A stretch of DNA of 64,000 bases from the NCBI GenBank assembly GCA_019448385.1, contig JAGTXO010000002.1:1612001-1676000 (forward strand). Direction: 5' to 3'. A program made the position numbers and the translations under genes. Position 1 is the stretch's first letter. Every line of letters starts with the position of its first letter. Under the pieces are notes generated by a model that was given only the letters and a program-made list of their open reading frames with translations, did no database searches and had not been told where the DNA came from. Shown in pieces: positions 8,633 to 16,510 of the stretch. The DNA is from Diacronema lutheri (Eukaryota; Haptophyta; Pavlovophyceae; Pavlovales; Pavlovaceae).

Positions 8633-8998
8633 ATGACCACCCACAGAACCCCCAGAATCGCCATGCTCTTCGGTCGATTCGGCGCACGCGTCCGGCAGTG
8701 GGGGCGCACAGCTCTTCCCAAAGCCCAGCTTTTCGGCCGCCAGCTCGCCCAAGGCCTGCACACCGGCGCGCGCATCGCGCGGCAGATCACCGATTTCGGC
8801 GACCGCGCCATCCAGTACGCGACGGACCACCACCTGGGCGGCGATGCGATTCGACCGGTGCTCGACTCGGGCCGCGCGATCCTGGGCGAGGCGCGGCTCG
8901 GCGCGCGCATCGCGGATGACGTGGGCTCCGGCCTCGATGGGCTCGTGACCGGCTTCGAGCGCCGACCGGCAGGCCCGGGGCCCGGTCCGCGGCGGTAG
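8633..8998 (+). CDS. Small basic protein between penton and major capsid (PLV copy A)
   Basis: 121 residues, Arg-rich, with alternating amphipathic helices (LFGRFGARVRQWGRTAL, QLAQGLHTGARIARQI) and a Gly/Pro/Arg tail. The position suggests a virion core or membrane-active protein like the small basic proteins of adenovirus and adintovirus virions; that is inference from position and composition. It starts 36 bases after the penton stop. Confidence 0.5.
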   Translation: MTTHRTPRIAMLFGRFGARVRQWGRTALPKAQLFGRQLAQGLHTGARIARQITDFGDRAIQYATDHHLGGDAIRPVLDSGRAILGEARLGARIADDVGSGLDGLVTGFERRPAGPGPGPRR

Positions 8999-9061
8999 CG
9001 TCCCCGCGCGTCCCGCGCGTCCCGCGCGTCGCGCGCGTCCCACGCGCGGCAGCCGGCCGCC

Positions 9062-9073
9062 AATAAAAATGGG
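9062..9073 (+). promoter_or_regulatory. A/T-rich promoter-like motif before the major capsid gene (PLV copy A)
   Basis: AATAAAAATGGG sits about 7-18 bases upstream of the major capsid ATG at 9080, after a GC-rich tandem stretch of GTCCCGCGC units (about 9001-9042). It matches the A/T tracts before other late genes. Confidence 0.45.
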
Positions 9074-9079
9074 TGATCC

Positions 9080-10426
9080 ATGCCACCCCCCACGCGTCGA
9101 ATCATGATGCCCATGAGCCCGATCGATGATGGCCATCACGAGGTGTCCAACTCGCTCCCTGAGGGCTACCACCTGAAGAAGCATTCGATCGCCCCGCCCG
9201 CCCAGTCCACCCGCTCGTACATCACGCCGCGCGGCGCGTCCACCTTCCTCCCGGGCGCCAAGATCGAGTTTGACATTCCGTGCGGCTCGCCCGGCCAGTT
9301 CCTCGACCCGAGCCAGACGGTCCTCGCGTTCACCGTGCGCAACACGAACAACGTGAACACCGACACGCTTCGTCTCGACGGTTCGGCGGCGTCGGTGATC
9401 GGTGAGATCCTGCTGTACCACGGCTCGACCCAGATCTCGCACATCAGCGACTACGAATCGTTGGTGAAGCTGTTCGAGGACGCGACGACCGACCTCGACT
9501 CGCTGCGCAGCTCGGGGACCGTCCGCGGCGTCGCCGAGTACGCGCCGACTGCCAACGATTTGGCGGGCCTCGTGGCGGCGTACTACTCGCGGGCCGGCGC
9601 GACGATCAACGGCGGCGGCTCTCTTGAGGTGGCGATTCCGCTGATGTGCATCATCGGCACCATGGCACACCGCGTCCTGCCGCTGAGCGCCATCAGCGAC
9701 TCGCTTCGGCTGGAGATCAAGCTCAATCCGGCGGTGCTCTGGGGCGGCTGGAATGATGCCGATCAGTCCGGACTCGTGAGCGACGTTCGGTTGTACCTCT
9801 CGCACGTGATTCTCGACGGTGCGGTGGAGCGCGCCATGATGTCCAGCCTCGGCGGTCAGTACGAGATTCCGGTCACCGACGTCCGCTCGTTTAGCCATAC
9901 CATCGAGGCCAGCTCGGGCGCGGCCACGTACCAGTTTCCGCTGCGGGTGTCGAGCGCCAACAAGGTGTTCGTCGTGTTCCGCCCGCGCGCATCCGCCTCG
10001 ACGAGCCGGGCGTATTGGGCGATCGGCCGCACGCGCGGGACCATCTCGAGCTACCGCTTCCGCCTCGGCGCCCAGAACATCCCCGCGAGCGAGGTGCCGT
10101 GCACCGGCTCGGCGGCCGAGGCGCGCGCCGAGTTCATCCGCGCGATGGGCAGCATCTCGGACTCGGCCGCGCGCTCGTGCGTGCCGACATCGCAGTACAT
10201 ATCGGACGCCGCGGGCGACTACGCCCAGGGCGGCTTTGCCATCGGGCTCGACCTCCAGGCGTTCGCGGCGGGCGACGCGCTCGCCGACGGCCGCAGCCTG
10301 CGCCACGAGTACCTCACGCTCGACTTGCGCATGGCGAACAACAACCCGGCGCTCACGATGACGGCGTACATCCTCTTCGACAAGTTGCTCACCGTGCACA
10401 GTGGGCTGCTGAGCTACTCGGACTGA
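9080..10426 (+). CDS. Major capsid protein, double jelly-roll (PLV copy A)
   Basis: 448 residues, in the range for PLV major capsid proteins. It forms the hexameric capsomers of the icosahedral shell. Recognisable parts: a first barrel starting near STFLPGAKIEFDIPCG with a buried strand LAFTVRNTN, a middle segment LEVAIPLMCIIGT, and a second barrel with SDVRLYLSHVILD and a closing segment YLTLDLRMANNNPALTMTAY. The pattern of a soluble protein rich in beta-strands with no membrane segment fits the double jelly-roll fold. It is followed by the DUF5754-like gene after a short A/T-rich spacer. Confidence 0.85.
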   Translation: MPPPTRRIMMPMSPIDDGHHEVSNSLPEGYHLKKHSIAPPAQSTRSYITPRGASTFLPGAKIEFDIPCGSPGQFLDPSQTVLAFTVRNTNNVNTDTLRLDGSAASVIGEILLYHGSTQISHISDYESLVKLFEDATTDLDSLRSSGTVRGVAEYAPTANDLAGLVAAYYSRAGATINGGGSLEVAIPLMCIIGTMAHRVLPLSAISDSLRLEIKLNPAVLWGGWNDADQSGLVSDVRLYLSHVILDGAVERAMMSSLGGQYEIPVTDVRSFSHTIEASSGAATYQFPLRVSSANKVFVVFRPRASASTSRAYWAIGRTRGTISSYRFRLGAQNIPASEVPCTGSAAEARAEFIRAMGSISDSAARSCVPTSQYISDAAGDYAQGGFAIGLDLQAFAAGDALADGRSLRHEYLTLDLRMANNNPALTMTAYILFDKLLTVHSGLLSYSD

Positions 10427-10430
10427 GCCG

Positions 10431-10445
10431 TTAAAAAATATGCGT
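10431..10445 (+). promoter_or_regulatory. A/T-rich promoter-like motif before the DUF5754-like gene (PLV copy A)
   Basis: GTTAAAAAATATGCG, with TTTAAAATCC just after it, lies 32-46 bases before the ATG at 10477 and directly after the major capsid stop. It could act as a terminator for one gene and a promoter for the next. Confidence 0.4.
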
Positions 10446-10476
10446 CCTTTAAAATCCTCTGACTGAGCCCTACATC

Positions 10477-10788
10477 ATGACAATGACCGCTGCGATCCAC
10501 CGCTCTCCAATAACCGGGAAAAAATGGCGTGTCGAGTTCAGTGACGGCCATACGGTCGATTTCGGCGCGGCGGGGTACCAGGACTTCACGCAGCACGGAG
10601 ACCCGGCCCGCCGCAAAGCGTACATCGCCCGGCATGCGAGCAGGGAGCACTGGCGAGATCCGCGCACGGCCGGCTTCTGGGCGCGCTGGCTGCTATGGGA
10701 GCGGCCGACGATGCGCGCCGCCGCCCGGGAGATCCACGCGAAGTTTGGCATCCAGGTGGTGGTAGCGCGGCACATGCGGGTGGAATGA
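10477..10788 (+). CDS. DUF5754-like small viral protein (PLV copy A)
   Basis: 103 residues. It reads WRVEFSDGHTVDFGAAGYQDF, HGDPARRKAYIARH and TAGFWARWLLWERPTMR, the signature of a small protein family (DUF5754-like) found in algal large DNA viruses and PLVs, often beside capsid genes. Its function is unknown to me. The match is strong through the whole length and the size is normal. Confidence 0.7.
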   Translation: MTMTAAIHRSPITGKKWRVEFSDGHTVDFGAAGYQDFTQHGDPARRKAYIARHASREHWRDPRTAGFWARWLLWERPTMRAAAREIHAKFGIQVVVARHMRVE

Positions 10789-10809
10789 AACGTGCGCGTG
10801 ATGCTAACC

Positions 10810-13800
10810 ATGGCCACCGTAACCTCGAGCCAGCAGTTCGGTCTGGCTCTGAAAGCGGCTCGCATAGATAAGCCGCCTCGTACGTCTGGCCTCTACATCG
10901 TTCGCCCGGGCTGGAATACAGAGCAAAACCTGTTCAAGGTGGGGCGAACGGCGGTGATCGGGCGTCGGCAGGGCTACTACTCCCAGGCGATGCCCCACGC
11001 CGCCGGGTCCGTGCAGCTCATCGCGTTTCTCGTCGTCTCCGAGAACCTGCTGGTCGAGCGCGAAGCGGCGCTCAAAGATGCCACGCTCGACGGGTTCGAT
11101 TTCAAAAAGGCGCACGAGGGCGACAGCGAATGGAGACGCTACGTCGGGGGCAACCTGGCCCATTCGATCCGAGCGCTGTTCGCCTCCATTCGCAAGCCCG
11201 TCGACGGTATTATGTACCTCTTCGACGATCGCACCGGCGAGGTCGAGAAGCGGGACGGCCGCGAGTCTCATGTGCAGCAGTCGAACGCCATGTCGCTCGG
11301 CCCGGCTGTCACCCTTCGCTCGCAGGCCGATCGCCGCCGGTTGGGCTCGGTTCGACCCGACGGGACGGCGGCCGACCCATCGACGCAGAACGGGGTGCAC
11401 ACGCGGCTGCTGCGTCCCCGGGCCCGCGTCCACCGCGACGCATTTCTTATGTCGGTATGGAGTAGCACCGAAGAAATGGCGTCTGTCCTAGGCACGATCA
11501 AGCTGGTCGACGAGCCGACGGTTGAGGAGGAAATGCTCGAGCCACTAACGGGTGACTTGGTCGCAGGTTCCAGGAAACTGCTCGAATCGCCGCGCTTCAC
11601 GTCAGACACTACGCTCGCGGACGACTACTCGAGCGTGTACGGCTGGGACACCAACGAGGGTTGGGCGGTCACAGCGAGCGCATCCTTAGGCGCGGCTCGG
11701 GCGGCAAGGGCTTTCAACAAAACAAATACTGATAATGATGACTGCTGGCATAGCATAACCGCCCCAGTCAAATGGCTGAAGATTCAATTTCCACATGCGG
11801 TCGTGTTGGACTCGTATACGATTACGTCCAGGAATGATAAGGGATTTGTATGGTTCCCGACAAAGTGGCACGTGCGCGGCTCGTTGGACGGTACGACATG
11901 GACCGATCTGGAAGAACCTCGTCTAGAGACCACGTGGGCTCACAACACGAGCAAAACGTTTGATGCAGGTATCACCAAATCAGTGGCATATCGTCAATTC
12001 ATGCTCTATATAGAGTCTTCTAGGCAAACCGATACAATTGCCGACAGCGCCCATGTAGTAATCGGCGAGTGGATCCTCAAAGTATACACAAATTTTATCG
12101 AACCCGAGCGGTATGCTAAGCCAGTGGACGGCACCTTCTTTGACACCCCATGGTACGGCGCTCCACTCACACCATCGTCCGCCTTTGGTCTCGTCGGTGT
12201 GAAGCAGGACTTGATCACACCCCTGGGGCATGTCGGCGCTCGCCTTGGTGATCGCTCCTTCTTCACCACGCCCAAGTATTACGTCCCGACGACGGAGGCC
12301 GGAATGGACTACCTCTTCGAGACAATAAAGGGTGGGGCACAACTCGCCGGTGGGCACTATGCACGGGGCTTTGCTATCTCAGTCGATAGGCAGGGTGTTG
12401 TGAGCGTGAAAATGAACGATTCGAGCATGGTGCCCACAAGCATTGTGCTCACAGATGGATGGTATTTCATACAGTGGCAGCTAGATAGCGCTCGGCGGAT
12501 TGTGATTATCCGGGCGCAGTCGTATGCAAGCGGTACGGTGCAGACAGATTTCAAAATTACCGCAAACATTGTCTTCGAGATCGGAGCGGGCGTGCGCTAT
12601 GGATCGGGTGGCGCTGATGTGGCTCGGCTGTATGTCCGAGAGGTGTTTGGTAATCTGAATACGCTGGATGCTCTCGAGAATCCCAAATTCACGTCTGCAA
12701 ACACCGTCGATATGACGGGGTACGAGGGGTGGGCCGTCAATGATGTCGGTCCGTTCGAGTGGGCGGTGCGTGCATCGCATCCAGGCTTGGATTCCATCTT
12801 CGAGCCCTATAAAAATGCTGATAAAATAGCCTTGGCTAATCGTTACTTGTTTGACACTCTCGAAGGTGACGACCGTTGGTGGGAAATTCGGTATCCTACG
12901 CGCGTGATTCTCACATCGTTTCGAATGCAGTACCGGACAAATATAGATAATAACCGACTGGTGAACAAGTGGACTATCCAGGGATCAGATGACGGTGTGA
13001 ATTACACCACCATTCAGTCATACACAAACCCTTTTGCGCAGGGGTTCGACGCAGATTATGACTATACGGTAGCAAATCAAGGCACCGCATACCTCTACTG
13101 GCGCATCAACATTCTCGACAATGTGGGCTCCATCAATAAGACGCAGATGATCGAGACACGGTTTTTCACTATTTTTCCTAAAAAACCCTTCTACGAGCGT
13201 TCCTCTCCCACTGGCGCCGAGCTGACCGACACCGTGATGTCGCCTACGCAGTCGGTGAGGTACCCCATCGGTCCAGCAGTAGTGGGTAAGACCGGGCTGC
13301 TCATAGACGCGCATGTCCAAGCCTCGGGCACCGGCGTGGTGATGGGCGTGCGGGCTTCCCCATACTCGACCGATGCGATATGGAGGTTGGAGCGGCTCGA
13401 GGACGGCCATCTCAAGCTCGTTGTCGGTCCGGCGGCTACCACAACCACGAGCCCCATCGACCTCGGCACGATGAAGCGGTTGACGTTGGACATCTCTCAC
13501 ACAGTAGGTCGCTCCTTTTTGCAGATCTTCGTGGATGGCGTACGTTTCACGGAGAGCGCGTGGGTTGACGGGGATGTTGAAGTGCTTCCCGACACTGCGT
13601 CGCTCGTGTTCGGCGGCACGCCGGGCATCACAGGTGTGGTCGAGCGCGTCGCCGTGCGGACAGACCACTCGCGAGTGAGGGCGGACCATGACGGGCCGCT
13701 TGCAAGCAAGATACGAAGCGTGTACTACGATGAGTTGTATACCGAGCCAACAAGGGGGGGTTCCGCGAGCCAGGTGTTGGCCGGTGCGCGCATCCCTTTG

Positions 13801-16056
13801 GATATGGACAAAGAAATGTCAAAGATGATTGAACCACTTACGGGTGACGTGGTCGCAGGGTTCGGGAACCTGCTCGAATCGCCGCGCTTCACGTCAGACA
13901 CTACGCTCGCGGACGACTACTCGAGCGTGTACGGCTGGGACACCAACGAGGGTTGGGCGGTCACAGCGAGCGCATCCTTAGGCGCGGCTCGGGCGGCAAG
14001 GGCTTTCAACAAAACAAATACTGATAATGATGACTGCTGGCATAGCATAACCGCCCCAGTCAAATGGCTGAAGATTCAATTTCCACATGCGGTCGTGTTG
14101 GACTCGTATACGATTACGTCCAGGAATGATAAGGGATTTGTATGGTTCCCGACAAAGTGGCACGTGCGCGGCTCGTTGGACGGTACGACATGGACCGATC
14201 TGGAAGAACCTCGTCTAGAGACCACGTGGGCTCACAACACGAGCAAAACGTTTGATGCAGGTATCACCAAATCAGTGGCATATCGTCAATTCATGCTCTA
14301 TATAGAGTCTTCTAGGCAAACCGATACAATTGCCGACAGCGCCCATGTAGTAATCGGCGAGTGGATCCTCAAAGTGCTCACTCCTCTTCCTCTCAAACCC
14401 GTGCTGACTGGTGTACCACCAACTGCCTCTGGAATAGAGGTGTATGAGCAGTTCTCCGTGCTGTCAGACAACGTCTTGGAGAACCCGAAATTCACCTCCG
14501 CTTCCACGGTCGATTTCAGCGAGTACCCGGGATGGCCGATGAGCACTTTCACCGACCCTGGTGTGGAATCGGCTATGATGGCCATTGGTCGTGTTGTCGA
14601 AACAGAAATTCCCTCGGGCGGTTTTGACGCGGCCTTCAACAAGTCAACGGATACCACCATCGACATGGTCCGAACCCACCCGGGAGGTTGGATGGGTATC
14701 GACTATGGCGTGCCCGTGGCGTTGCAGTCTATCTCCTTCACGCCGGGCCGTATTGGCGGGGATCATAACGTTGCGCAACGTACCGTCAGCCGCTTCGTGA
14801 TCGAGTACTCCAACGACCTGGCCACACCAGCAGCAGATCGTCAATGGTTGCTGCTTGAAGAGTTCTCCCTTTCCCAAACCCAGAGCCAGAGTATTTCCGT
14901 ACTCGAATTCGAACCACCTAAAGAGCTCTCTATATCCGATGAATTTCTCACGGCATCCGCAAGCCAAGACACATACTACTCGTTCTCGACGTCGGCGCAG
15001 GCCAACCAACGGGTGGCTCGGTCGTTCCGATTCCGCCACCTGCAGACCTCGGGTAATCAGCTGGCCCAAATCGGCGAGCTCAAGTTCTTCACCAAACTAG
15101 CTGTAGCACCCGTGATGTCGCCTACACAGTCGGTAAGGTACCCCATCGGTTCGGCAGCAGTGGGTAAGACCGGGCTGCTCATCGACGCGCATGTCCAAGC
15201 CTCGGGTACCGGCGTGATCATGGGCGTGCGGGCTTCTCCATACTCGACCGATGCGGTATGGCGGTTAGAGCGGCTCGAGGATGGCCATCTCAAGCTCGTC
15301 GTCGGTCCGGCGGTGACCACCACAACCACGAGCCCCGTCGACCTCGGCACGATGAAGCGGGTGACGTTGGACATCTTCCACGTCGATGGTCGCTCCTTTT
15401 TGCAGATCTTCGTGGATGGCGTACGTTTCACGGAGAGCGGGTGGGTTGACGAAGATGTTGACGCGCTTCCCGACACTGCGTCGCTCGTGCTCGGCGGTGT
15501 GCCGGGTGTCACAGGTGTGGTGGAGCGCGTCGTCGTGCGGACAGATCACTCTCGAGTTCAGGTAGACCACGACGGGCCGCTTGCAAGCAAGATACGAAGC
15601 GTGTACTACGATGAGTTGTCGAATTGGGTGTATGAGCGTTTGCAAACGGTTCAGGCCGCGCTCGAAGGTCTCTCAGCGACAGTGACCGCCCGGCCTATTC
15701 ACTCATTTGCTTCATTCGCATTCACGAGCGGGCAAGTCGATAACACTACCCTGAAGCATATTCTGGTTCTCACGTTCTCACCCGCGTTCCCCACTGCTTC
15801 ACGGCCAGTATTTTCGTACACAACCGCGCCGTGGTTTTCGGGGCTCCTTCGTGATCGCGAGATGCGGCTGTTGCGGCACGACACAACGAGCGCTACATTC
15901 GCATTGGTCATGCCCAGCACCTTCCAGGTCATGTCGATGACGACCGAAAGTCGTACCTACACGCTGCACCTAACGGTTACCGACAGTGTGACGGGTCGTG
16001 TGATGCTCGCGCAGAGGTTCAAAATCGATTTTGATAATCAGATGGTGTCCGTGTGA
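10810..16056 (+). CDS. Very long fibre-like protein with GIY-YIG-like start (PLV copy A)
   Basis: About 1,748 residues. The ATG at 10810 is chosen for its ACCATGG context. Residues 15-110 read SGLYIVRPGW, FKVGRT and a lone Glu in LLVEREAAL, the GIY-YIG/T5orf172 pattern. The rest is beta-rich. Two discoidin (F5/8C)-like modules (WLKIQFPHAVVLDSYTI, KWHVRGSLDGTTW) are identical over 506 bases at 11578 and 13870. Two concanavalin/LamG-like modules (GLLIDAHVQASGTG, RSFLQIFVDGVRFTE) lie at 13234 and 15112. A coiled segment precedes a C-terminal knob-like domain. Discoidin and LamG modules bind sugars or lipids, so the protein probably forms a host-attachment fibre. AT content is higher than in neighbouring genes, which hints at separate acquisition. 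Confidence 0.7.
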   Translation: MATVTSSQQFGLALKAARIDKPPRTSGLYIVRPGWNTEQNLFKVGRTAVIGRRQGYYSQAMPHAAGSVQLIAFLVVSENLLVEREAALKDATLDGFDFKKAHEGDSEWRRYVGGNLAHSIRALFASIRKPVDGIMYLFDDRTGEVEKRDGRESHVQQSNAMSLGPAVTLRSQADRRRLGSVRPDGTAADPSTQNGVHTRLLRPRARVHRDAFLMSVWSSTEEMASVLGTIKLVDEPTVEEEMLEPLTGDLVAGSRKLLESPRFTSDTTLADDYSSVYGWDTNEGWAVTASASLGAARAARAFNKTNTDNDDCWHSITAPVKWLKIQFPHAVVLDSYTITSRNDKGFVWFPTKWHVRGSLDGTTWTDLEEPRLETTWAHNTSKTFDAGITKSVAYRQFMLYIESSRQTDTIADSAHVVIGEWILKVYTNFIEPERYAKPVDGTFFDTPWYGAPLTPSSAFGLVGVKQDLITPLGHVGARLGDRSFFTTPKYYVPTTEAGMDYLFETIKGGAQLAGGHYARGFAISVDRQGVVSVKMNDSSMVPTSIVLTDGWYFIQWQLDSARRIVIIRAQSYASGTVQTDFKITANIVFEIGAGVRYGSGGADVARLYVREVFGNLNTLDALENPKFTSANTVDMTGYEGWAVNDVGPFEWAVRASHPGLDSIFEPYKNADKIALANRYLFDTLEGDDRWWEIRYPTRVILTSFRMQYRTNIDNNRLVNKWTIQGSDDGVNYTTIQSYTNPFAQGFDADYDYTVANQGTAYLYWRINILDNVGSINKTQMIETRFFTIFPKKPFYERSSPTGAELTDTVMSPTQSVRYPIGPAVVGKTGLLIDAHVQASGTGVVMGVRASPYSTDAIWRLERLEDGHLKLVVGPAATTTTSPIDLGTMKRLTLDISHTVGRSFLQIFVDGVRFTESAWVDGDVEVLPDTASLVFGGTPGITGVVERVAVRTDHSRVRADHDGPLASKIRSVYYDELYTEPTRGGSASQVLAGARIPLDMDKEMSKMIEPLTGDVVAGFGNLLESPRFTSDTTLADDYSSVYGWDTNEGWAVTASASLGAARAARAFNKTNTDNDDCWHSITAPVKWLKIQFPHAVVLDSYTITSRNDKGFVWFPTKWHVRGSLDGTTWTDLEEPRLETTWAHNTSKTFDAGITKSVAYRQFMLYIESSRQTDTIADSAHVVIGEWILKVLTPLPLKPVLTGVPPTASGIEVYEQFSVLSDNVLENPKFTSASTVDFSEYPGWPMSTFTDPGVESAMMAIGRVVETEIPSGGFDAAFNKSTDTTIDMVRTHPGGWMGIDYGVPVALQSISFTPGRIGGDHNVAQRTVSRFVIEYSNDLATPAADRQWLLLEEFSLSQTQSQSISVLEFEPPKELSISDEFLTASASQDTYYSFSTSAQANQRVARSFRFRHLQTSGNQLAQIGELKFFTKLAVAPVMSPTQSVRYPIGSAAVGKTGLLIDAHVQASGTGVIMGVRASPYSTDAVWRLERLEDGHLKLVVGPAVTTTTTSPVDLGTMKRVTLDIFHVDGRSFLQIFVDGVRFTESGWVDEDVDALPDTASLVLGGVPGVTGVVERVVVRTDHSRVQVDHDGPLASKIRSVYYDELSNWVYERLQTVQAALEGLSATVTARPIHSFASFAFTSGQVDNTTLKHILVLTFSPAFPTASRPVFSYTTAPWFSGLLRDREMRLLRHDTTSATFALVMPSTFQVMSMTTESRTYTLHLTVTDSVTGRVMLAQRFKIDFDNQMVSV
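11578..12083 (+). repeat. Discoidin-like module, first copy (PLV copy A)
   Basis: A 506-base unit that recurs without visible change at 13870-14375 in the same gene. Identity at the DNA level points to recent duplication or gene conversion within the fibre gene. Confidence 0.9.
13870..14375 (+). repeat. Discoidin-like module, second copy (PLV copy A)
   Basis: The second copy of the 506-base unit at 11578-12083. The adjacent LamG-like units (13234-13737 and 15112-15619) are also duplicates but have diverged, so the two duplications have different ages or conversion histories. Confidence 0.9.
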
Positions 16057-16090
16057 CCACTCGCGGCAGGTGATCACGGACGCGGCGCGG

Positions 16091-16100
16091 ATTAAAAAGC
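16091..16100 (+). promoter_or_regulatory. A/T-rich promoter-like motif before the membrane peptide (PLV copy A)
   Basis: ATTAAAAAGC lies 20 bases before the ATG at 16120. It matches the A/T tracts before the major capsid and DUF5754-like genes. Confidence 0.4.
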
Positions 16101-16119
16101 CGTGTATCAAACCCCAACG

Positions 16120-16206
16120 ATGATCGAGCTCGCGTTCGTTGCTTCTAGCGTCGCACTGATCGGAGCCTTGCTCGGCTGGCTCGCACGTATCTATCCGGCG
16201 GCCTAA
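16120..16206 (+). CDS. 28-residue single-span membrane peptide (PLV copy A)
   Basis: A short frame coding for a peptide that is nearly all one hydrophobic helix (FVASSVALIGALLGWLA) with a short basic end (RIY). It has its own A/T-rich upstream motif and is kept in both copies. It ends four bases into the opposing zinc-finger gene. A holin-like or virion membrane role is possible, but nothing shows it directly. Confidence 0.5.
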   Translation: MIELAFVASSVALIGALLGWLARIYPAA

Positions 16207-16442
16207 GCCACGCTGGCACGCCCGGCCCGATGGCTGATCAGCTCCTTGCCCTCCCGTCGGAGGCGCATCGTCTCCTGCCGGGCTCGAACGCCTAGACGAG
16301 TGCACACCACGCAGTTGCGGGTGCGGAACACATGCTTGTCACTCCAGTGCCGGCGGTAGGCCATCTCCTGCGCGGGCACCTCGCGCTTGCACGTGTGGCA
16401 CGTGCAGATCTCGTTGTCATCGGCGATAAGGATGCGAGGCAT
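16203..16442 (-). CDS. Small zinc-finger protein (PLV copy A)
   Basis: 79 residues from the ATG at 16442. It holds a CHTC pair, then HWSDKH, then CVVC, which together can bind zinc in a C2H2/treble-clef manner, followed by a basic helix. Such proteins often act as transcription or replication factors in small DNA viruses. It lies downstream of the replication gene on the same strand, across a C run. Confidence 0.6.
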   Translation of the reverse strand: MPRILIADDNEICTCHTCKREVPAQEMAYRRHWSDKHVFRTRNCVVCTRLGVRARQETMRLRREGKELISHRAGRASVA

Positions 16443-16510
16443 CGTGGCTGACCATGGTCTGCGCTTTCTTTCGTCGCCGAATGGACGCACCCCCCCCCCC
16501 CCCCCTCCCC

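Noticed and set aside
7766-10399. 877-codon open frame on the minus strand opposite penton and major capsid (repeated in copy B)
   Set aside because: It is antisense to genes with clear capsid features, its reading is Arg/Ala/His filler, and stop-free antisense frames are expected at this base composition.
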